This document shows positions 1-5,181 of a stretch of DNA of 6,899 nucleotides, one piece after another. Source of the DNA: Fidelibacterota bacterium. Lineage in GTDB: Bacteria; Fidelibacterota; Marinisomatia; Marinisomatales; S15-B10. Position numbers and translations under genes: made by a program. The notes under the pieces were generated by a model that saw only the letters and a list, made by a program, of their open reading frames with translations, had not been told where the DNA came from and searched no databases. Location of the stretch: contig PAOF01000009.1 of assembly GCA_002707905.1 (NCBI GenBank), positions 37,628 through 44,526 on the forward strand. The letters run 5' to 3'. Positions within the stretch are counted from its first letter, which is position 1. Each line of letters starts with the position of its first letter.

Positions 1-228
1 AATAAAGGATTCGTTCAAGGTAATTTTAACCCAATTTCCTTAACTAAACCATTTCTAGATTTTAAAATAGATTTTGATTCATTTAAAAACAAACTGTTAA
101 ATATAAAGGTTCAAAATAGAAAAGGTTTGATTTGCAGTCTTAGTCACGGTGTTCTTCCAAATACCAATGAGTATAATGTAAAATATTTTATTGAAGAAAT
201 TAGAAAGGAATTTGAGGAATCAGAGTAA
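1..228 (+). CDS. hemE: Uroporphyrinogen decarboxylase, C-terminal end (partial, 5' end outside window)
   Basis: Frame 1 is open from the first base and encodes the last 75 residues, ending with TAA at 226-228. HemE is the cytoplasmic enzyme that removes four acetate carboxyls from uroporphyrinogen III to give coproporphyrinogen III. The fragment shows the two C-terminal family landmarks in the right order and spacing: FVQGNFNP (residues 4-11 of the fragment; usual form VQGNLDP) and LSHGVLPNTNEYNVKYFIEE (residues 47-66; usual form GHGILPxTPxENVxxFV). The conserved His is residue 49. The Gly normally just before this His is Ser here, a small departure. The next three genes complete the pathway to heme, which supports the call strongly. 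The start and most of the catalytic barrel lie outside the window, so completeness cannot be judged. hemH begins 1 nt after the stop. Confidence 0.9.
   Translation, partial: NKGFVQGNFNPISLTKPFLDFKIDFDSFKNKLLNIKVQNRKGLICSLSHGVLPNTNEYNVKYFIEEIRKEFEESE
214..219 (+). promoter_or_regulatory. Possible ribosome binding site for hemH
   Basis: GAGGAA lies 10 nt upstream of ATG 230, inside the end of hemE. It is one of the few Shine-Dalgarno-like motifs in the window and supports ATG 230 over the upstream TTG 191 as the hemH start. In such purine-rich coding DNA the match could be coincidence. Confidence 0.4.
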
Positions 229-229
229 A

Positions 230-1231
230 ATGGAAAATACATATTATGGATATGAAAAAAAAATTGGCGTTTTAATAACAAACTTAGGTACTCCTGATTC
301 AACATCAACAAGAGATTTAAGAAAATATTTAGATGAGTTTTTATCAGATTATCGAGTTGTTGATTGGCCTAGATTATTATGGTTAATAATATTAAAAGGA
401 ATAATTTTGAATGTTAGACCTAAAAAATCGGCAGAAGCTTATAAAGAAATTTGGACTGAAAATGGTTCTCCTCTTATGGTATATTCAAAAAATATTACTA
501 AAAAATTAAAACGTAGAATAGAAACAAATAATAAAAATATTGAAATAAAGTTAGCGATGAGATACGGAAACCCTTCAATAAAAAAAGCAATGAATGAGTT
601 TAAAGAAAAAAATATATCAAAAATTATTGTATTTCCTTTATATCCTCAATCTGGTTCACCTACAACCGCTAGCACATTTGATGGAGTAGCAAATTATTTA
701 AAAAAACAAATTTGGATGCCAAATATAAGGTTTATTTCAGGTTATCATGACAACAAACTTTATATTAAATCAATCGCTGACTCTATTGAAAATAATTTTA
801 AAAAAAATGGTAAACCTGAAAAATTAATTTTTAGCTATCATGGTATGCCACAAAGATATCTAAAAAGTGGTGATCCTTATTTTTGTTTTTGTCACAAAAC
901 CACAAGATTAGTTGTTGAAAAATTAAACTTAAAAAGTTCAGATTATTTAATGGCTTTTCAATCAAGATTTGGACCTGAAAAATGGTTGCAACCATATCTC
1001 GATGAAAAAATTGTAGAATATGCAAAAGATGGTATAAAAAATATTCATATTATTTCTCCTGGTTTTAGTGTTGATTGCTTAGAAACACTTGAGGAAATCA
1101 ACATGCAATATAGAGAGCTTTTCATAGAAAATGGTGGAGAAAATTTTAAATATATAAAATGCCTAAATGAACAAGATTCTCATATTGATATGATCCAAAA
1201 AATCATCATGGATAATATTGCAAAATGGTGA
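230..1231 (+). CDS. hemH: Ferrochelatase (protoporphyrin ferrochelatase)
   Basis: HemH inserts Fe2+ into protoporphyrin IX to make protoheme, the last step of the pathway. I choose ATG 230, giving 333 aa, because KIGVLITNLGTPDS at residues 11-24 then falls at the usual family N-terminus and GAGGAA (214-219) lies 10 nt upstream. An in-frame TTG at 191 would add 13 unconserved residues inside hemE. Visible motifs are RPKKSAEAYKEIW (about 63-75), a PLYPQ segment followed by TTASTFD, SYHGMPQRY with the metal-site His204, GDPYFCFCHKTTRL (214-227), FQSRFGPEKWLQPY, and PGFSVDCLETLEEI with the catalytic Glu285. The length is typical of bacterial HemH. The GDPYxCxC loop and the FQSRFG and CLETLEEI segments look proteobacterial, and the long Cys-rich insertion of many Flavobacteriia enzymes is absent. 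The 3' end overlaps hemF by 7 nt. Confidence 0.95.
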   Translation: MENTYYGYEKKIGVLITNLGTPDSTSTRDLRKYLDEFLSDYRVVDWPRLLWLIILKGIILNVRPKKSAEAYKEIWTENGSPLMVYSKNITKKLKRRIETNNKNIEIKLAMRYGNPSIKKAMNEFKEKNISKIIVFPLYPQSGSPTTASTFDGVANYLKKQIWMPNIRFISGYHDNKLYIKSIADSIENNFKKNGKPEKLIFSYHGMPQRYLKSGDPYFCFCHKTTRLVVEKLNLKSSDYLMAFQSRFGPEKWLQPYLDEKIVEYAKDGIKNIHIISPGFSVDCLETLEEINMQYRELFIENGGENFKYIKCLNEQDSHIDMIQKIIMDNIAKW

Positions 1232-2043
1232 AAAATTTAAATAACGAACAAAAACAAGTTAAAAATTGGTTTTTTGATTTAAGAAATATTCTTGTAAAAA
1301 AAATTGAAAATATTGATAAATCAAAATTCACTTTTACTGATTGGCTTCACTCTGGAAAAGGAGGTGGAACAATGGGAAAAATAAATGGAAATATAATTGA
1401 AAAAGGTGGTGTCAATATATCAACAGTGTCTGGTAAATTTTCGGAAAATATACGTTCTAAAATTCCAGGTACAGAAAAAAATCCTAGTTATTGGGCAACT
1501 GGAATAAGTGTCGTATTACATCCTCTTTCTCCATTGCTTCCATCAATTCATTTTAATTCAAGATATCTCAATACTGAAAAATCATGGTTTGGAGGAGGAA
1601 TGGACATTACTCCATCAAATGAATTTGATAAAGAAAAAAAAGTTTTTCATAAAAAATTAAAATTCATATGTGATAAACACGACCCCAGTTATTATTTACA
1701 TCACAAAAAATGGTGCGATGATTATTTTTTTTTAAAACATAGGAATGAACCAAGAGGAATTGGGGGAATTTTTTTTGACCACTTAAATACAGGTGATTTT
1801 AAAAATGATTTTGAATATATAATAGATATTGGAAATTTTTTTAGTACATATGTGAATGATTTAATAATTAAGTATAAAGATATTAAATGGACGGAACAGC
1901 AAAAAGAAATTCAATTACTAAAAAGAGGTAGATATGTTGAATTTAATTTATTGTATGATAGAGGAACAAAATTTGGAATTGAAACTGGTGGAAATACAGA
2001 TGCTATTCTGATGTCAATGCCACCTAATGCAAAATGGAAGTAA
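1225..2043 (+). CDS. hemF: Oxygen-dependent coproporphyrinogen III oxidase
   Basis: HemF uses O2 to decarboxylate two propionates of coproporphyrinogen III to vinyls, giving protoporphyrinogen IX in the cytoplasm. Its presence implies aerobic heme synthesis. The 272-aa product shows the family blocks in order: GKGGGTMGKINGNIIEKGGV (44-63), NISTVSGKFS (64-73), a His-containing HPLSP...IHFNSRY block (99-114), WFGGGMDITP (121-130), KWCDDYFFLKHRNEPRGIGG (162-181), and GRYVEFNLLYDRGTKFG (235-251) followed by TGGNTDAILMSMPP. The 'GGGTM...ISTVSG' style resembles alphaproteobacterial HemF. The protein stops at KW just after SMPP and lacks the roughly 25-residue tail of E. coli HemF; I recall short tails in alphaproteobacterial members too, so I read it as intact. 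ATG 1225 overlaps the hemH end (ATGGTGA), and GTG 1228 is an alternative start. A run of nine T (1725-1733) lies in the conserved DYFFLKH codons. Confidence 0.95.
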   Translation: MVKNLNNEQKQVKNWFFDLRNILVKKIENIDKSKFTFTDWLHSGKGGGTMGKINGNIIEKGGVNISTVSGKFSENIRSKIPGTEKNPSYWATGISVVLHPLSPLLPSIHFNSRYLNTEKSWFGGGMDITPSNEFDKEKKVFHKKLKFICDKHDPSYYLHHKKWCDDYFFLKHRNEPRGIGGIFFDHLNTGDFKNDFEYIIDIGNFFSTYVNDLIIKYKDIKWTEQQKEIQLLKRGRYVEFNLLYDRGTKFGIETGGNTDAILMSMPPNAKWK

Positions 2044-2483
2044 ATATAACCAATACCTATAATTGGATTAAAGTTGTTCATATATGGTTTATGGTTGCTT
2101 GGATGGCATCATTGGCATATTTACCTAGGCTATTTATTTATCATATTGACAATATTGATAAACCTGAAATTACTAATACATTTAAAATCATGGAAAGAAG
2201 ACTATATAATTTAATTGCAAATCCATCATTAGTTTTAGTTTGGATAACTGGATTATATTTAGCTTACGTATTAGGATTTTATATTTGGATAATAATAAAA
2301 ATTTTTTTTGTTTTCCTCATTACTCTATGGCACATTAGGCTAGGATTTCACTTAAAAGATTTTAAAAATAACTCAAACAGAAAGTCATCAAAATATTTTA
2401 GAATAATGAATGAATTTCCCTTCATTATAATGTTAATTATTCTTTTTCTTGTCATATTTAAACCGTTTATTGGAGTTTGGTAA
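2034..2483 (+). CDS. hemJ: Protoporphyrinogen IX oxidase, HemJ type (membrane protein)
   Basis: HemJ oxidises protoporphyrinogen IX to protoporphyrin IX in the cytoplasmic membrane, filling the step between HemF and HemH. The 149-aa product has the usual size and about four hydrophobic segments (roughly 11-33, 61-80, 84-101, 127-147). Family landmarks are WIKVVHIWFMVAWMASLAYL with His16, PRLFIYH (31-37), IMERRLYNLIANPS (52-65), and YFRIMNEFPFIIM...KPF (121-145), containing the conserved Asn-Glu near 126-127. The ATG at 2034 overlaps the end of hemF by 10 nt, and no Shine-Dalgarno motif is visible, so re-initiation by ribosomes finishing hemF is likely. In databases this family is often labelled CopD-like or 'UPF0093'; the position among hemE, hemH and hemF removes most doubt here. 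No HemG or HemY homologue is seen in the window. Confidence 0.92.
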   Translation: MEVNITNTYNWIKVVHIWFMVAWMASLAYLPRLFIYHIDNIDKPEITNTFKIMERRLYNLIANPSLVLVWITGLYLAYVLGFYIWIIIKIFFVFLITLWHIRLGFHLKDFKNNSNRKSSKYFRIMNEFPFIIMLIILFLVIFKPFIGVW

Positions 2484-3211
2484 TTTATCATTTTTTATCA
2501 AAAATTTTTGTTTGGTTGATTTATCCTCTTTCAATTGGAATTTTACTTATAATTATTTCATACATTTTTTATAGAAATAAAAAAATTAAATTTTTTCAAC
2601 CTCTTTTAATTGTTGGCCTAATTATTATTTATTTACCCAGTATTACACCAATACAAAGAATTTTATTTAAATCAATACATGTAAGCTCTTTTAAAATATC
2701 AGAGTTAAATCAAATTGATGCTATTGTAGTTTTAGGAGGTGAGCCTGCTAGATCTATTTCAGGTATTAGATTGTATAATAAAAATATTGCTCCATTTATA
2801 ATAATGACAGGTGGTAGTGGAAATATTTTCCAAGAAAGTCAAAGTGAATCTGATAGAATGACAGATTTTTTAATTGAATTTGGTGTTGAAAAAAATAGTA
2901 TTTTATCTGAAAAAAAATCTAGGAATACGAGAGAAAATGCTTTGTTTTCAAAAAAAATAATGGATAAACATAATATTAAAAAAATTGCACTTGTTACATC
3001 AAACATTCATATGAAGAGATCTATTAAAGTTTTTGAAAAACTTGACTATGATGTTTTTCCATATAATTCACAAATTTTCAGAATTCCAAAAAAAAATAAT
3101 AAATTTGACCCTTTTGTTTTTTTCCCAAATGTAGAAAATCTTTTTGTGAGTACTCAGATTATATACGAATATTTTGCTTTATTTTTATATAAAATAATTG
3201 GGTGGATATAA
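2477..3211 (+). CDS. YdcF/ElyC-like DUF218 membrane protein
   Basis: This is a 244-aa envelope protein with two N-terminal membrane segments (about 8-32 and 38-54) followed by a DUF218 domain. Visible domain motifs are AIVVLGG (82-88), FIIMTGGSG (107-115), SESD (123-126), SRNTRENALFS (148-158) and LVTSNIHMKRSIKVF (172-186). A final hydrophobic helix lies at about 222-243. The closest architecture I know is that of ElyC/SanA-type proteins, linked in E. coli to envelope and polysaccharide-carrier homeostasis; the reaction is not established and I assign none. The start is unusual. After an in-frame stop at 2459 there is no ATG before the domain, so TTG 2477, overlapping hemJ by 7 nt, is the best start. 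GGAG (2472-2475) is too close to it and would better suit ATT 2483. It appears co-transcribed with the heme genes, but a heme role is only a guess. Confidence 0.85.
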   Translation: MVIYHFLSKIFVWLIYPLSIGILLIIISYIFYRNKKIKFFQPLLIVGLIIIYLPSITPIQRILFKSIHVSSFKISELNQIDAIVVLGGEPARSISGIRLYNKNIAPFIIMTGGSGNIFQESQSESDRMTDFLIEFGVEKNSILSEKKSRNTRENALFSKKIMDKHNIKKIALVTSNIHMKRSIKVFEKLDYDVFPYNSQIFRIPKKNNKFDPFVFFPNVENLFVSTQIIYEYFALFLYKIIGWI

Positions 3212-3216
3212 ATAAA

Positions 3217-4131
3217 TTAAATTAATCTTTGAAGTAAATTTTTAGTAGCTAAAATTCCATCATATTCTGATAATTTGTCACCTTCATATTCAATCCCAAT
3301 ATATCCTCGATATTGTGAACTTTTAATAATTTCAATCATTTTATAATAGTCAATAGTGGTTTCATTTCCATTATGGTCAAAATCATAACTCTTGGCGCTC
3401 ACAGCTTTTGCAAAAGGAATTAATTCTTTAAGACCTTTATATCTATCATAAATTATTTCTTCATTATTTTTATTAGTTTCAATTTTAAAATTTCCAAAAT
3501 CAGGTAATGTACCGCAAAAATCATTTTCAACATCAGAAATTACTTGACTTAACCATTCACCATTACTTGATAGACCACCATGATTTTCAACAACAACATT
3601 GATAGAATAATCTTTTGCAAATTCGACTAATCGACTTAATCCATCAACAACTAATTTTTTTTGCTCATCCCAACTTCCATCACTTGATGCATTCACTCTA
3701 ATTGTTTTACAACCTAAAAAATTTGCTGCTTCTACCCATTTAAAATGATTTTCAATTGCTTTTTTTCTTTTTTTAAGATTTGGATCTCCAATTTTTCCTT
3801 CATCATCACACATAATTAATAAATTTTTAACTCCAAAATCATCGGATCTATTTTTCATTTCTCTTAAATAAGATTTATTTTTTGCCTTTTTGAAAAAAAA
3901 TATATTCACATATTCAACAGCATTTATACCAAATTTTTCTTTTGAAATTTGAACAAAATCTAAGTTATCTATTTTACCTGAAAAAAGTGATCTATGAAGT
4001 GACCATTGTGCTAATGATAAGGAGAATGGTTTTTGATTTTTAAAAGCAATGATATTAGAATTAAAAAATGCTAAAGCACCCATTATTTTAATTGATCTAT
4101 TTATAAAGTCTCTTCTTTTTAAATCTTCCAT
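3217..4131 (-). CDS. Tat-exported sugar phosphate isomerase/epimerase-like TIM-barrel protein
   Basis: The 304-aa product belongs to the xylose isomerase-like TIM-barrel (AP_endonuc_2) superfamily. Members are metal-dependent isomerases or epimerases acting on sugars or inositols; the substrate here is unknown. The N-terminus carries a twin-arginine motif (KRRDFINRS, Arg6-Arg7) and a hydrophobic stretch at 17-30, so I infer Tat export, although the cleavage site is unclear. The barrel shows SLAQWSLHRSLF (39-50), AVEYVN (71-76), LLIMCDDEG (104-112), TIRVNASSDG (143-152), VVVENHGGLSSNGEW (179-193) with likely metal ligand Glu182, GTLPDFGNF (207-215) with Asp211, SAKSYDFD (245-252) and GYIGIEYEGD (276-285) with Glu281. 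These are consistent with an intact metal site. The subgroup is one I associate with Bacteroidota, Planctomycetes and marine Gram-negatives. The start is supported by AGGA 9 nt upstream. The gene ends 5 nt from the converging DUF218 gene and diverges from the apbE-type gene. Confidence 0.85.
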   Translation of the reverse strand: MEDLKRRDFINRSIKIMGALAFFNSNIIAFKNQKPFSLSLAQWSLHRSLFSGKIDNLDFVQISKEKFGINAVEYVNIFFFKKAKNKSYLREMKNRSDDFGVKNLLIMCDDEGKIGDPNLKKRKKAIENHFKWVEAANFLGCKTIRVNASSDGSWDEQKKLVVDGLSRLVEFAKDYSINVVVENHGGLSSNGEWLSQVISDVENDFCGTLPDFGNFKIETNKNNEEIIYDRYKGLKELIPFAKAVSAKSYDFDHNGNETTIDYYKMIEIIKSSQYRGYIGIEYEGDKLSEYDGILATKNLLQRLI

Positions 4132-4140
4132 GTTAAATTT

Positions 4141-4144
4141 TCCT
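4141..4144 (-). promoter_or_regulatory. Possible ribosome binding site for the TIM-barrel gene
   Basis: Read on the minus strand, this is AGGA, separated by 9 nt from the ATG at 4131-4129. It favours that start codon. The match is only four bases, so support is modest. Confidence 0.4.
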
Positions 4145-4157
4145 AAAATTAATTTTA
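4144..4157. promoter_or_regulatory. 14-bp perfect palindrome in the divergent spacer, possible overlapping -10 elements or operator
   Basis: TAAAATTAATTTTA is a perfect palindrome centred within 1 bp of the middle of the 36-nt spacer (4132-4167) between the two divergent starts. Each arm reads TAAAAT outward, one mismatch from the sigma-70 -10 hexamer TATAAT, 18 nt from the apbE-type start and 20 nt from the TIM-barrel start. It could be back-to-back -10 elements or a regulator site. No convincing -35 boxes are visible. Palindromes arise easily in such AT-rich DNA, so the role is inference. Confidence 0.3.
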
Positions 4158-4167
4158 AATTTCAATT

Positions 4168-5181
4168 ATGAAAAACATCCAATTAGTTATCTTCATAGCC
4201 CTATTAAATATAAGTTGTAATTCAAACAAAAATTATCAAATTATTAATGGTAGTGCCATGGGAACCAATTATCAAGTTAAATTTAACAATACTAACAATA
4301 AATCTATTTCGAAGTCATCCATTGATTCAATTTTTCAGAAATTGAATAATCAGATGTCAACATATGATTCAAAAAGCGAGATTTCAATTTTTAACAAATC
4401 AAAAAATAATTTAAAAATTTCAAATGAATTTCAATATGTAATTAACAGATCAAAGTTTTGGACAAAAGTAACGTCTGGGGCATTTGATATCACAATATTT
4501 CCTTTATTATCTATGTGGGGATTTGGACCTTTTGGTAGTGGCAAAATAACAAAAATTCCAGAAAGAAATTTAATTCAAGATAAATTGAGTTTTATTGGTT
4601 CAAAAAATATCACAATAGATAATAATATACTTATTAAATACAATGAAAATGTTGAAATAGATGTTAATGCAATTGCCAAGGGATATGGAGTCGATTTAGT
4701 ATTTGAATTTTTAGATAAACATAATATGAAAGATATCATGGTTGAAGTAGGAGGTGAGATACGAGCAAAAGGTAAAAATAAATTTGGTAAAATTTGGAGT
4801 TATGGGATTGAAACTCCCAATTTAAATTCTAAAAATCAAAATAGTTATGATTATATAATTGAATTAAATAATCGCTCAATGGCAACTTCAGGTGATTATC
4901 GTCAATTTAGTATGATTAATAAAAAGATATATTCCCACACTATAGACCCCCGAAATGGCTATCCTTCAATTAATAATGCTGCCTCGGTTACAGTCCTTGC
5001 CCCAAAATGTATTGATGCAGATGCATTATCTACTTCATTAATGATTTTAGACATCAATAAAGGTATAGAATTAATTGAATCTATGGATGATGTTGAAGCT
5101 TTAATTATTTTACGTGATGAAACTTCATATAAAACAATAAAAAGCTCTGGAATGAAAATTAAAACCTATAAGAATAATTAA
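4168..5181 (+). CDS. apbE: FAD:protein FMN transferase, ApbE-family lipoprotein
   Basis: ApbE enzymes use FAD to attach FMN covalently to a Thr or Ser of extracytoplasmic redox proteins. The 337-aa product has typical family length. Its signal peptide ends at LLNISC with Cys17 as probable lipidation site; Asn at -3 makes the lipobox imperfect. Family motifs are GSAMGTNYQVKF (about 28-39), DVNAIAKGYGVD (165-176), VEVGGEIRAKG (about 192-202), SMATSGDYRQF (237-247), HTIDPRNGYP (257-266) and DADALSTSL (283-291), the last with Asp285 and Thr289 at the positions expected for the Mg site. No Nqr, Rnf or other obvious flavoprotein target is encoded in the window, so the substrate must lie elsewhere. 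No Shine-Dalgarno motif precedes the ATG. The last 23 nt overlap the converging DUF5916 gene. Confidence 0.92.
   Translation: MKNIQLVIFIALLNISCNSNKNYQIINGSAMGTNYQVKFNNTNNKSISKSSIDSIFQKLNNQMSTYDSKSEISIFNKSKNNLKISNEFQYVINRSKFWTKVTSGAFDITIFPLLSMWGFGPFGSGKITKIPERNLIQDKLSFIGSKNITIDNNILIKYNENVEIDVNAIAKGYGVDLVFEFLDKHNMKDIMVEVGGEIRAKGKNKFGKIWSYGIETPNLNSKNQNSYDYIIELNNRSMATSGDYRQFSMINKKIYSHTIDPRNGYPSINNAASVTVLAPKCIDADALSTSLMILDINKGIELIESMDDVEALIILRDETSYKTIKSSGMKIKTYKNN

Noticed and set aside
191..229. TTG 191 as the hemH start
   Set aside because: It would add 13 unconserved residues encoded over the end of hemE, while ATG 230 has a nearby GAGGAA and gives the usual family N-terminus.
831..1025. 64-codon minus-strand open frame inside hemH
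   Set aside because: It lies wholly within the well-conserved ferrochelatase core, its product resembles nothing I know, and it is best explained as a shadow of hemH.
2041..2043. Frameshift or truncation of hemF at its stop codon
   Set aside because: The protein ends just beyond the last conserved core motif and the hemJ start overlaps in normal operon fashion, which fits a naturally short form.
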